Made by a program: the position numbers and the translations under genes. DNA of 64,000 nucleotides, from contig NZ_JALJRK010000015.1 in assembly GCF_024519725.1 (NCBI RefSeq), positions 1-64,000 of the forward strand, written 5' to 3'. The notes below the pieces were generated by a model, which searched no databases, was not told where the DNA came from, and saw only the letters and a program-made list of their open reading frames with translations. Positions 55,901 through 64,000 of the stretch are shown piece by piece. How positions within the stretch are numbered: the first letter of the stretch is position 1; every line of letters begins with the position of its first letter. The stretch is from Microvirga sp. Mcv34. Its GTDB lineage: Bacteria > Pseudomonadota > Alphaproteobacteria > Rhizobiales > Beijerinckiaceae.

Positions 55901-58900
55901 CTTCGTCTTCGAGGCGCAACTGGAAAGCCTCCAGGACGCCGACCGGTTCTACTATCTCTCCCGCGTCCAGGGACTGAACCTCCTCAACGAGCTTGAAAAC
56001 AACTCGATGACGGACATCATCATGCGCAACACCGACCTCGGCGACGAGGGACGGACGGCGCTTCCGGGAGACATCTTCGCGACGCCCGCCTACACGCTCG
56101 AGATCATCCGGTCGAAGCAGATCGGTGCCGATCCGCTTTGGGACAACCCCATCCTCCAGGCGCTCACGCCTCTGGTGGTGCGCAAGGACCTCGACGGCGA
56201 CGGCGACGACGATGTTCTCATCTACAACGGCACCGACCATGTGGTCATGGGCGGCTCGGCGGAGGACGACTACATCGTGGCCGGCGAAGGCGACGACACC
56301 GTCTGGGGCTATGAGGGCAACGACACCATCGAGGCCGGCTACGGCGTCGACATCATCCATGGCGGCAAGGGCGACGACATCATCACGAATGCCGGCACCG
56401 ATATCGGCATGACGGACAAGCTCCATGGCGAGGAGGGCAATGACGTCATCCAGGGCGGCAGCGGCCTCGCTCTTCTCTTCGGCAACCAGGGCCAGGACTT
56501 CCTGATCGCGGGACCGGACGGAAAGCAGGTCTTCGGCGGAGCGGACAACGACTTCCTCCTCGGTGGCGACGGCGGTGATTTCCTGCTCGGCAACGAGGGC
56601 GACGACTGGATCGAGGGTGGCGCCCGTTTCGACGTCATCGCCGGTGAGAACTCGGAACTGTTCTTCAATTCCACCATCATCGGCCACGATGTTCTCAACG
56701 GCGGCGCCAGCGATACGGACTACGATGCCGAATCCGGCGACGACATCATGTTCCAGGGGGAGGGCATCCAGCGCAACAACGGCATGGCCGGCTTCGACTG
56801 GGCGATCCACAAGGGCGATGCCGTCGCGGCGAATTCCGACCTCGGCATCCCGATCTTCGACAACCAGGAGGCGTTCATCCTCCGCGACCGCTTCGATCTC
56901 GTCGAGGGCCTGTCGGGGTGGAAGCACAACGACATCCTCACCGGGCGTGTCGCTGCCGTGAACACCAGGGCGGAAGCGACGGGAACGGCCGCGATCCCGG
57001 GACCGAACTCGCCGCTCGAATCCTTCTCCAATGACCTGCTGCAGAAGAACGTCCACCTGATCGACGGCCTCGACCAGCTGGTGGCGCACCGCACCCGGAT
57101 CCCGGTGGTGGATGCGCAAGGCAACCCGGTGCTCGACAAGAACGGCAATCCCGAGCTGATCGTGCTCGATACCTCGCAGGCTGCGGACATCATTCTCGGC
57201 GGCGGCGGCAGCGACACCATCAAGGGCTTTGCCGGCGACGACATCATCGACGGCGACAAGTGGCTCAACGTGCGGATCCGGATCGTCAAGGACGGCGTCG
57301 TCTACACGGCCGACGGGATGACCGAAAAGGTCTACCTGGAATCCGACTATGCCTACGGGGCTCCGAAAGTCGGAGCGGTCGCCCAGTTCGGCGGCAAGAC
57401 CCTCGACGCCCTGATGCTCACCGCGACCCTCAACCCGGGCCAGCTCAGCATCGTCCGTGAGATCGTCGACGGCGACCTGGACAACAGCGCCATCGACGTG
57501 GCGGTCTACGGCGACCTTCGGGCGAACTACACCATTACGAGCAATGCCGACGGCAGCGTCACCGTCCAGCACGTGACGGTGACGGTCGAGACTGATCCGA
57601 CCACGGGCAACAACCGCGTCTCGGACGGAACCGACCGACTATTCAACATCGAGAAGCTGCGCTTCGCCGACGGCGAGGTGAACCTGACCCCGCCGAAGCT
57701 GTCGCTCCATGCCTTCGACGCCGGCGGCAACCATGCGGACAACTTCACCACGGCATCCTACAGCCGGTCCGACGGTTCCCGTCCCTGGGCGAGCAACTGG
57801 GTCGAGACCGACGATGACGGCAGCGCCACCTCGACCAGCGGGCAGATCCAGATCACGGGTGGCGTCCTGCGGTTCGATCAGGGTGACGGCGCCAGCATCC
57901 AGCGTGGCCTCAACCTTTCGGGTGTCGCCACGGCACGGCTGACCTATTCGGTTGCCGAGCAGGGGCTGGACAACGGTGAGCAGGTCCAGGTCTGGTTCTC
58001 CCGGGATGGCTCGGCGTGGACGCTGATCGAAACCATCGGTGGGACCACCAACGGTGGAAACCGGGGCTTCGATATCTCAGGGCCATTCACGGCAGGTGCC
58101 GCGATCCGCTTCGTGGCGTCGGGCATCAACGCGGCCAACGAGTTCGTGAACATCGACAACCTGTCGGTCAGCGTCCTGGTCCCAGCCGCCGCTCCGAGCG
58201 TGAATTATGCGACCTCCTTCACCGAGGGCGGCGCGGCGGTCGCGATCGCGAGCAATCCCGGGATCGTCGACGATGCGGCCCAGATGGTGTCGGCCCGGAT
58301 CGTGCTGACGAACGCCCAGGCGGCGGACGAGCTCAATATCGGCACGCTGCCTCCGGGAATCTCCGCCACCATCGACACTTCGGTGGCGGGCAGGATCACC
58401 GTGAACCTGACGGGCGCGGCCTCGCTCGCCGCCTACCAGAGAGCGATCCAGGCGGTAACGTTCGACAACGACTCGAACAGTCCGGTCGCGGGGAGCCGCG
58501 TCATCCAGGTGACGGTGAATGACGGGGTCCTGGACAGCAACGTCGCGACGACCACGGTCAACGTGATCGCCGTCAACGATCCGGTCAACGCGAACAACGA
58601 CTCGATCATCACCAACATCGTGAACGGCCCGATCGTGGTTCCGGAATGGGTGCTGCTGTCGAACGACACGGATCCGGATGGTCCGGCGCTGGACATCACG
58701 GCCGTCAGCAATCCGAACGGCCTCGGCAACTTGTCGCTGACGGCGAATCCCGGCTCCGTGACCTTCACGGATACCGGTACCGCCGGTGGATCCTTCACCT
58801 ACACGGTCAGCGATGGCGGGAGCCCGGTCCGTACCGACACGGCCAGCGTCACGGTGACACGGGACACGAACCCGGTCGACGGGACGGCAGGAAACAACAT

Positions 58901-60563
58901 CCTGATCGGTGACGGGTCCGGCAGCACCTTCGACGGCCATACCGGAAACGACACGATCCTGGCCGGTGGCGGAAACGACACCATCGTCTGGAATGCGACC
59001 TCCACGACCATCTTCGGCATCACGTTCGAGACCTCTCAGGATGGGCGCGACTTCGTCGATGGCGGGGATGGCGTCGATACCTTCGACGTGAACGGAAGCG
59101 GCCTGTCCGAAACCTTCCGGGTGTATTCCCGCGATGCCGCGATCGCGGCGGGTATCACCAATCTCGTCGCCGCCACGGAGATCGTCATCACCCGCACGGT
59201 GAACGGCAACACCTCCGTCATCGCCGAGCTCGACAACATCGAGGAGATCGTCATCGGGACCCGCGAGGTCACGGTGCCGGGCGGGCCGGTCGGCGGCAAT
59301 GCCGGCGGGAACGACACCGTCCAGGTCATCGGCGACTTCACGGGGACGAGCCTGGCGCTGAACACCATCACGGTGAACGGAACCAGCGACGCCGATACGG
59401 TCGACATCTCCCAGCTCACCTCGGCGCACCGGATCCTGTTCCGCTCCAACGGCGGCAACGATACCATCATCGGGACGCTGCGGGAGCAGGACGTGATCGA
59501 ACTCGAACCCGGCCGCAAGGCGGACGAGTACGAGTGGGAGGACAACGAGGACGGTTCGACGACGATCACCGCCGGCGTCCATCGGGTGACCTTCCGGTGC
59601 GAGGGTGGACGCAGGCCGAGCCTCTGCGAAGTCCCGCTGACGGCACAGCCTGAGACGCCGACGCAGCCCGAGGTACCGACCAACCCGGACACTGCGACGC
59701 AACCGAACCCGCCAGCGGATCCCGTCACGCCAACGGTGCCGGAGAGCCCGAGCAATCCGATCCCGATCTCTCCGACCCAGCCGGAGGCGCCTGCCAACGT
59801 CGTCCTTAAAGGCACCTCGCGGAGCGAGAGCCTCAAGGGTGGCGAAGGCAACGACAAGCTGGACGGCGGGCGCGGTCACGACAAGCTCTATGGCGATGCC
59901 GGAAACGACCGTCTGATCGGTGGTGACGGCAACGATCGTCTCGACGGCGGCGCCGGCAACGACCGGATGGAAGGCGGCAGGGGCAACGATGTCTACGTCG
60001 TCGACAGCGCCGGAGACCGGGTCATCGAGCGCAGCGGCCAGGGCATCGATACCGTCAGGAGCAGCGTGTCCTACTCCCTTGCCGGCACTCACGTGGAGAA
60101 GCTCGTCCTGACCGGATCGGGCAACATCAACGGCACCGGCAACTCCCTGAACAATAGTCTCACGGGCAATGCCGGGGATAACGTCCTCAAGGGCGGATCG
60201 GGCAACGACGTGCTCAAAGGCATGGCCGGCGACGATCGCCTCCACGGTGGGGCCGGGCATGACAAACTCTCCGGTGGATCGGGCAATGATCTGCTGAAGG
60301 GAGGAGCCGGCAACGACAGGCTGACCGGCGGCTCGGGACAGGACACCTTCGTCTTCGAGAAGAACGGCGGCTGGGATACGGTCACCGACTTCCGGAACGG
60401 TCAGGACAGGATCGACGCAAGGGGTCTTGTCGGGGTGGACAAAGTGTCCGACCTGAATGTGGCGCAGATGGGCCACGATGCGATGGTCTCGCACGGTTCC
60501 GACGTCCTCATCCTGAAGGGCGTCAACGCATCCGATCTCGACAACAGCGACTTCATCTTCTGA
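52998..60563 (+). CDS. Giant RTX heme peroxidase, type I secreted
   Basis: A 2521-residue protein. An animal-type heme peroxidase domain covers about residues 35-150 and 355-1050, interrupted by an Ala-rich coiled coil (about 155-350). Distal histidine His386 lies in GQFFDHGLD and the proximal His751 in YRFGHSML; the motif that in animal enzymes is R-E-H-N reads HSEHN (644-648). RTX-type repeats follow (about 1082-1420), then a carbohydrate-binding-like region, a cadherin-like part (about 1736-1957), more RTX, a Pro/Thr linker (2215-2268) and final GGxGNDxL repeats (2275-2452). The C-terminus DNSDFIF fits a type I secretion signal. No N-terminal signal peptide. Exported by the genes directly downstream. 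Confidence 0.88.
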   Translation: MVNLVKHDLEFILKQIKIAERHADGENLTDLVAEAGGFDPNAATTPTQAFLLPYGLRTVDGTYNNLVEGRETWGAADQPFPDMASPDYLNEGDDSMMFGTPANPVWLTNNNYTPGSATGSPMLEPGTVVDADPRLISNLVADQTLDNPAAIGAALTYAGITGAAQMAAIQQIQNARTAISDAIAESGSASGAIAGLQDTVAAATTAVAEAEAALATAQELNQTNQGLLAAAQLELATAQTAFDEAKAIFDELIKGGVTPEELSAFNEANDNLLVVQQVLSDKQQLKNDAQATADASAGAVASAQTTLATKNAELSTAQDSLATGQTNAQSATAAVDAAKTALADLLAEKGIVMDGNTVLIPNVSPDIGDSAPYNSLFTLFGQFFDHGLDLISKGGSGTVYIPLSPDDPLYNPATPHTNFMVMTRASRDADGGTVNVTTPWVDQNQTYTSHASHQVFLREYTTDASGRTVATGRLLDGDRGLATWADVKEQARTMLGIDLTDANVGKVPLLRTDPYGNFIPDPQTGFAQVIVGLGPDGIPNTSDDIVISGTPNAPVNLANAVLTGHAFLDDIAHAAVPVIVGGVLQKDGDSALGYANADGSTTGLVNSRGSNTAYDNELLDAHYITGDGRGNENVGLTAIHHVFHSEHNHLVDQVKSVVLSSGDLAFLNEWLRVPVSAIPTDPAIIDALQWDGERLFQAARFTNEMEYQHLVFEEFARKMQPDVDAFVFEPSVDINPAIFAEFAQAVYRFGHSMLNENIDTIDANGNPFSMKLFDGFLNPLAFGATDADGNVTLDHEQAAGAIMRGMSRQHGNEIDEFVTHVLRNQLVGIPLDLAALNIARGRDLGLPSLNEARAQFYQMSGQDSQLKPYVSWTDFALNLQNSLSIINFIAAYGKHPLIEAAATLEAKRAAATLLVLGGNGAPADRLDFLNATGAWTAQNSGLNDIDLWIGGLAEKKMDFGGMLGSTFSFVFEAQLESLQDADRFYYLSRVQGLNLLNELENNSMTDIIMRNTDLGDEGRTALPGDIFATPAYTLEIIRSKQIGADPLWDNPILQALTPLVVRKDLDGDGDDDVLIYNGTDHVVMGGSAEDDYIVAGEGDDTVWGYEGNDTIEAGYGVDIIHGGKGDDIITNAGTDIGMTDKLHGEEGNDVIQGGSGLALLFGNQGQDFLIAGPDGKQVFGGADNDFLLGGDGGDFLLGNEGDDWIEGGARFDVIAGENSELFFNSTIIGHDVLNGGASDTDYDAESGDDIMFQGEGIQRNNGMAGFDWAIHKGDAVAANSDLGIPIFDNQEAFILRDRFDLVEGLSGWKHNDILTGRVAAVNTRAEATGTAAIPGPNSPLESFSNDLLQKNVHLIDGLDQLVAHRTRIPVVDAQGNPVLDKNGNPELIVLDTSQAADIILGGGGSDTIKGFAGDDIIDGDKWLNVRIRIVKDGVVYTADGMTEKVYLESDYAYGAPKVGAVAQFGGKTLDALMLTATLNPGQLSIVREIVDGDLDNSAIDVAVYGDLRANYTITSNADGSVTVQHVTVTVETDPTTGNNRVSDGTDRLFNIEKLRFADGEVNLTPPKLSLHAFDAGGNHADNFTTASYSRSDGSRPWASNWVETDDDGSATSTSGQIQITGGVLRFDQGDGASIQRGLNLSGVATARLTYSVAEQGLDNGEQVQVWFSRDGSAWTLIETIGGTTNGGNRGFDISGPFTAGAAIRFVASGINAANEFVNIDNLSVSVLVPAAAPSVNYATSFTEGGAAVAIASNPGIVDDAAQMVSARIVLTNAQAADELNIGTLPPGISATIDTSVAGRITVNLTGAASLAAYQRAIQAVTFDNDSNSPVAGSRVIQVTVNDGVLDSNVATTTVNVIAVNDPVNANNDSIITNIVNGPIVVPEWVLLSNDTDPDGPALDITAVSNPNGLGNLSLTANPGSVTFTDTGTAGGSFTYTVSDGGSPVRTDTASVTVTRDTNPVDGTAGNNILIGDGSGSTFDGHTGNDTILAGGGNDTIVWNATSTTIFGITFETSQDGRDFVDGGDGVDTFDVNGSGLSETFRVYSRDAAIAAGITNLVAATEIVITRTVNGNTSVIAELDNIEEIVIGTREVTVPGGPVGGNAGGNDTVQVIGDFTGTSLALNTITVNGTSDADTVDISQLTSAHRILFRSNGGNDTIIGTLREQDVIELEPGRKADEYEWEDNEDGSTTITAGVHRVTFRCEGGRRPSLCEVPLTAQPETPTQPEVPTNPDTATQPNPPADPVTPTVPESPSNPIPISPTQPEAPANVVLKGTSRSESLKGGEGNDKLDGGRGHDKLYGDAGNDRLIGGDGNDRLDGGAGNDRMEGGRGNDVYVVDSAGDRVIERSGQGIDTVRSSVSYSLAGTHVEKLVLTGSGNINGTGNSLNNSLTGNAGDNVLKGGSGNDVLKGMAGDDRLHGGAGHDKLSGGSGNDLLKGGAGNDRLTGGSGQDTFVFEKNGGWDTVTDFRNGQDRIDARGLVGVDKVSDLNVAQMGHDAMVSHGSDVLILKGVNASDLDNSDFIF

Positions 60564-60588
60564 TGCGGTTTGTCTGAGATCGCGATGG

Positions 60589-60630
60589 TCCCGCCGGGAG
60601 CGTTAGCCCCCCAAAATACTCCCGGCGGGA
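60589..60630 (+). terminator. Long hairpin between the RTX gene and its secretion genes
   Basis: TCCCGCCGGGAG and CTCCCGGCGGGA pair perfectly (12 bp) around an 18-nt loop, 25 nt after the stop. There is no T-run after the stem, so read-through into the secretion genes is likely; such partial terminators are usual in type I secretion operons. Confidence 0.7.
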
Positions 60631-60711
60631 TCCCATACCCATTCACTGCTGCACATTTCCCGATGTCGAAGCAGAGCACCGCAGCCGGTGCGCTCTTCCG
60701 AGGCAACGCCG

Positions 60712-62472
60712 ATGACCAATCCGCTTAAAGCCCGTCTCAGTATCGTCGCTTCCTGTCGTGGCGCCTTCCTTGGCGTCGCGGTGCTCAGCGGCTTGATCAA
60801 CCTGCTCTATCTGTCGGGTTCGATCTTCATGATGGAGGTTTACGACCGGGTCCTGCCCAGCCGGAGCATCCCGACGCTGGTCGGGCTCTCCATCATCATC
60901 GTCGTGCTCTACCTCTTCCAGGGCCTGTTCGACATGGTGCGGGGCCGGATCCTCGCCCGGGTCGGCGCCGCGCTCGACGAAGACCTGAGCCAGAAGGTGT
61001 TTCAGGGCCAGCTCGCGGCTCCGATCAATGGCAAGGCGGAAGGCGACGGGCAGCAGCCCCTGCGGGATCTCGATCAGCTGCGGGCCTTCCTCGCCGGAGG
61101 CGGGCCGTCGGCGCTCTTCGACCTGCCGTGGATGCCGCTCTACCTGTTCATCTGCTTCGCGTTTCACCCGTGGCTCGGGGCCGTCGCTCTGGGCGGTGCG
61201 ATCGTCCTCGTCGCCATCACTCTGCTGACCGAGTTCTTCACGCGGGAGGCCTCGAAGGCCGCGGTCGGCGCCGCCCTGGTCCGGAACGGGATCTCCGACG
61301 GCGCGCGCCGAAACGCCGAGGTCGTCCATGCCATGGGCATGGCGCAGCGGATCGGGACCCGCTGGGGCCAGGCCAATGCCACATATCTGGCCTATCAGCA
61401 GAAGACATCCGACGTGGCTGGCGGTTTCGGCGCCATGTCGAAGGTGCTGAGAATGCTGCTGCAATCGGCGGTTCTGGCTCTCGGCGCCTATCTCGTCATC
61501 GACGGCCAGGCGACGGGTGGCATCATGATCGCCAGCTCGATCCTGACCTCGCGGGCCTTGGCGCCTGTCGAACTCGCCATCGCCAACTGGAAAGGCTTCG
61601 TGAGCGCCCGCCAGGGGTGGCACCGGCTCAAGACGCTTCTCGAATCCAATGCGCGCACCGAAGCGCCCCTGCAGCTGCCGGCGCCGCGATCCGTTCTCTC
61701 CGTGGAGAATGCCGGAACCGGCGCACCGGGCGGCCAACGGTTCGCCATCCAGGATGTGGCGTTCCAGCTGAATGCCGGCAGCGGGCTTGGCATCATCGGG
61801 CCGAGCGCATCCGGGAAGTCATCCCTTGCCCGCATGATCGTCGGAGTCTGGCCGACATGGCGGGGCAAGGTGCGTCTGGATGGAGCCGCGCTCGAGCAAT
61901 GGCTGCCGGAGGATCTGGGACGCCACATCGGCTACCTGCCGCAGGATGTCGAGCTCTTCGCCGGGAGCGTGGCGCAGAACATCGCGCGGTTCGATCCGGA
62001 TCCGAAGCCCGAGGCCATCATCGAGGCCGCCAAGTTCGCCAATGTGCACGAGATGATCCTGCAGCTTCCGGACGGCTACGAGACGCAGGTCGGTGAGGCC
62101 GGGGCTTCTCTGTCGGGCGGACAAAGGCAGCGCATCGCCCTGGCGCGCGCTCTCTACGGCAATCCGTTCCTTGTGGTGCTCGACGAGCCGAACTCCAATC
62201 TCGACAACGAGGGAGAGCAGGCGCTGACGGCGGCCATCATGAGCATCAGGGCCCGTGGAGGTGTGGTGATCGTGATCGCGCACCGGCCCAGCGCCCTTGC
62301 CGGTGTCGACATGGTCCTCGTGATGGGCGAAGGGCATGTGCAGACCTTCGGTCCCAAGGAGGAGGTGCTGAGCAGGGTTCTACGCCCCGTGCCGGCATCA
62401 CAGCAATCGGAACCGCGGGCCACTCCCGTCACACCCTTGAAAGTCGTCGAAGATCTGGGAGTTGCCTCATGA
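60712..62472 (+). CDS. Type I secretion ABC transporter, PrtD-like
   Basis: A 586-residue protein joining a membrane domain (first helices at about 18-75) and an ATPase domain with Walker A GPSASGKSS, signature LSGGQRQRIALARAL and Walker B FLVVLDEPNSNLD. There is no N-terminal C39 peptidase-like domain, placing it with PrtD/AprD rather than HlyB. The start MTNPLKAR is chosen; an earlier in-frame ATG lacks a good site. The adaptor gene overlaps its stop by 4 nt. Confidence 0.9.
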   Translation: MTNPLKARLSIVASCRGAFLGVAVLSGLINLLYLSGSIFMMEVYDRVLPSRSIPTLVGLSIIIVVLYLFQGLFDMVRGRILARVGAALDEDLSQKVFQGQLAAPINGKAEGDGQQPLRDLDQLRAFLAGGGPSALFDLPWMPLYLFICFAFHPWLGAVALGGAIVLVAITLLTEFFTREASKAAVGAALVRNGISDGARRNAEVVHAMGMAQRIGTRWGQANATYLAYQQKTSDVAGGFGAMSKVLRMLLQSAVLALGAYLVIDGQATGGIMIASSILTSRALAPVELAIANWKGFVSARQGWHRLKTLLESNARTEAPLQLPAPRSVLSVENAGTGAPGGQRFAIQDVAFQLNAGSGLGIIGPSASGKSSLARMIVGVWPTWRGKVRLDGAALEQWLPEDLGRHIGYLPQDVELFAGSVAQNIARFDPDPKPEAIIEAAKFANVHEMILQLPDGYETQVGEAGASLSGGQRQRIALARALYGNPFLVVLDEPNSNLDNEGEQALTAAIMSIRARGGVVIVIAHRPSALAGVDMVLVMGEGHVQTFGPKEEVLSRVLRPVPASQQSEPRATPVTPLKVVEDLGVAS

Positions 62473-63779
62473 GCCCCGCACCGAAAGCAAGCGCCCGCAT
62501 ATCCATTCGCCGTCATACGCTGCTCGGCTTGTCGGCCGCTCTCGTCCTCGTCGGAGGACTCGGCGGCTGGGCCGTGGTGACGGAACTGTCCGGAGCCGTC
62601 GTGGCGCCCGGCGCCGTGGTGGTGGACAGCCACGTCAAGAAAGTCCAGCATCCGACCGGCGGCGTCGTGGGCGAGATCCATGCCCGGGACGGCGACCGCG
62701 TTCGAGCGGGAGACATCGTGATCCGGCTCGACGAGACGGTCGCGCGCGCCAACCTCGCCATGGTGTCCAAGAGCCTCGACGAACTCGCGGCCCGTCAGGG
62801 CCGCCTCGAAACCGAGCGGGATGGAGGGAAGGACATCACTTTTCCTGCGGCCCTCAGAAGCCGTCTCGACGAGACCGAGATCGCCGAACTGACGCGAAGC
62901 GAGAGCCGCGTCTTCGAGTCCCGCCGCGAAGCCCGCGAAGGGCAGAAGGCGCAGCTCAAGGAGCGGATCGCGCAATTGCAGGAGCAGATCGACGGCCTCG
63001 ATCTCCAGGCGGCCGCGAAGGCCGACGAGATCCAGCTCATTCAAAGCGAGCTGAGCGGCGTCGAGCAGCTCTGGCGCAAGAACCTGGTTCCGATCACCCG
63101 CGTGACGGCGCTCAAACGGGAGGAGACGCGCCTGCGCGGGGAGCGTGGTCAGCTCATCTCGAACATCGCACAGTCGAAGGGCCGGATCAGCGAGACGGCG
63201 CTCCAGATCCTGCAGATCGAGCAGGATCTCAGAAGCGAGGTCTCGAAGGAACTGCGTGAAGTGCAGGCCAAGATCGCCGAACTCGTCGAGCGCCGCGTTG
63301 CCGCCGAGGATCAACTGAAGCGGATCGACATCCGGGCGCCGCAGGATGGGTTCGTGCATCAGTCGATGGTCCACACGGTGGGCGGCGTCATCAACGCGGG
63401 CGAACCTCTGATGATGATCGTTCCCGAGTCCGACGAGCTCTCGATCGAAGTGAAGGTTTCTCCGCAGGACATCGATCAGCTGCGTCCCGGGCTCGACACG
63501 GTCCTGCGCCTCTCGGCCTTCAACCAGCGCACCACGCCGGAGGTCAAGGGCAGGGTGAGCCTGATCGCGGCCGATCTGGTGACGGACCAGCGCTCGGGCA
63601 TCCAGTACTACCCGGTGCGGGTGGCCTTCGCCGACGGGGAGCGGGATCGCCTCGGCGCTCTCAAGCTGATGCCCGGCATGCCCGTGGAAGGATTCATCCA
63701 GACAGGCTACCGCACGGTCTTCTCGTATCTGACGAAGCCCATCGCCGACAACATGGCGAAGGCATTCCGCGAGGAATAA
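62469..63779 (+). CDS. Type I secretion membrane fusion protein, HlyD/PrtE-like
   Basis: A 436-residue periplasmic adaptor. One N-terminal membrane helix (about 17-40), lipoyl/beta-barrel half motifs (HPTGGVVGEIHARDGDRVRAGD), a long coiled-coil hairpin (about 95-285) and the C-terminal HlyD part (IDIRAPQDGFVHQ, VEGFIQTGYRTV). It should link the ABC protein to an outer-membrane TolC-like channel, whose gene is not in this window. Confidence 0.9.
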   Translation: MSPAPKASARISIRRHTLLGLSAALVLVGGLGGWAVVTELSGAVVAPGAVVVDSHVKKVQHPTGGVVGEIHARDGDRVRAGDIVIRLDETVARANLAMVSKSLDELAARQGRLETERDGGKDITFPAALRSRLDETEIAELTRSESRVFESRREAREGQKAQLKERIAQLQEQIDGLDLQAAAKADEIQLIQSELSGVEQLWRKNLVPITRVTALKREETRLRGERGQLISNIAQSKGRISETALQILQIEQDLRSEVSKELREVQAKIAELVERRVAAEDQLKRIDIRAPQDGFVHQSMVHTVGGVINAGEPLMMIVPESDELSIEVKVSPQDIDQLRPGLDTVLRLSAFNQRTTPEVKGRVSLIAADLVTDQRSGIQYYPVRVAFADGERDRLGALKLMPGMPVEGFIQTGYRTVFSYLTKPIADNMAKAFREE

Positions 63780-63792
63780 TAGGTTGCCCGAA

Positions 63793-63812
63793 CCGGAGTC
63801 GCAGGACTCCGG
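63793..63812. terminator. Hairpin between convergent genes
   Basis: CCGGAGTC-GCAG-GACTCCGG, a perfect 8-bp stem ending directly at the stop of the minus-strand GntR gene, 13 nt after the HlyD-like stop. No T-run. Confidence 0.6.
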
Positions 63813-64000
63813 TCAACGGCCCGCATCGACCCTCTGGTGAGTTTCGATGTAGGTCCGCAGGGATTTCCCCACATCCTCGATATGCGTTCTGAGAAGAGCA
63901 CAGGCGTCTGCGACTTGTCCGACCTCGCAGAGACGCACGAGCGCTGCATGCTCGGTCTCAGCGCGTTTCATCCCGTCCGTGAGGGAGAGCTGCAGCCGGG
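63813..64000 (-). CDS. GntR/FCD-family regulator, C-terminal part
   Basis: Only the last 62 codons are present; the gene continues past the right edge. The translation reads TEHAALVRLCEVGQVADACA then LLRTHIEDVGKSLRTYI, the typical end of an FCD domain (E-H-x-x-L and L-x-x-H-I-E). Its DNA-binding domain and target are outside the window. Confidence 0.72.
   Translation of the reverse strand, partial: RLQLSLTDGMKRAETEHAALVRLCEVGQVADACALLRTHIEDVGKSLRTYIETHQRVDAGR

Noticed and set aside
54987-57572. Very long open frames on the strand opposite the RTX peroxidase
   Set aside because: They mirror the codon periodicity of the high-GC RTX gene and give Asp/Val/Glu-rich low-complexity translations without domains.
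63707-63949. 80-codon minus-strand frame at the right edge
   Set aside because: It is out of frame with the clear FCD-domain C-terminus on the same strand and overlaps the HlyD-like gene end.

Overview
This is a high-GC alphaproteobacterial chromosome segment. The gene set (Ehu/Eut ectoine catabolism, DUF1236-like secreted proteins, MocR/GntR-FCD/RpiR regulators, many solute-binding-protein transporters, RTX heme peroxidase) and the intergenic palindromes with a CCGGATCCA core suggest a Rhizobiales member, most likely Methylobacteriaceae such as Microvirga. That placement is inference: no rRNA or other phylogenetic marker is present. I found no tRNA, rRNA, CRISPR array, prophage or transposase.

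Layout. (1) 1-8.3 kb: ectoine/hydroxyectoine uptake and degradation, with genes for EutB, EutC, DoeA, DoeB, EhuB, EhuC and a cut-off EhuD on the minus strand, the MocR-type regulator EnuR and a divergent AsnC/Lrp regulator. (2) 8.6-17.5 kb: a DppABCDF-type transporter with an alpha/beta hydrolase and an M20 amidohydrolase, divergent from an RpiR regulator. (3) 17.7-22.7 kb: FAD monooxygenase with DUF2783, then a TonB/ExbD/ExbB operon. (4) 23-28.5 kb: TRAP transporter plus UxaA/GarD-type dehydratase, divergent from a GntR regulator. (5) 28.7-32.7 kb: 1-Cys peroxiredoxin, a persulfide-dioxygenase-like hydrolase, DUF2270, a universal stress protein and a small protein. (6) 32.8-37.8 kb: complete branched-chain 2-oxoacid dehydrogenase operon. 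(7) 37.9-43.4 kb: Gly/Asn-rich subtilase, two small DUF1236-like proteins, ECF sigma and anti-sigma factors, and an atypical LuxR regulator. (8) 43.5-49.6 kb: GntR regulator divergent from a NitT/TauT-type ABC transporter, an IlvD/Edd sugar-acid dehydratase and an RraA/HMG-aldolase-like protein. (9) 49.6-63.8 kb: two NarL-type response regulators, a NarX-like sensor kinase, a 2521-residue RTX heme peroxidase and its type I secretion ABC protein and adaptor. The window ends in the 3' part of another GntR/FCD gene.

Most blocks are self-contained scavenging modules: regulator, transporter and first catabolic enzymes, with a palindromic operator candidate between divergent genes. The observations I rate highest are a palindromic repeat family inside which five genes end; a shared TGRAAY-N16/17-CGTT promoter-like motif before four genes around the ECF sigma locus; a near-perfect 30-bp dyad before eutB; and the secreted giant peroxidase with a coiled-coil insertion and a changed distal-side motif, next to a sensor kinase and two response regulators of which one has a degraded acidic pocket.
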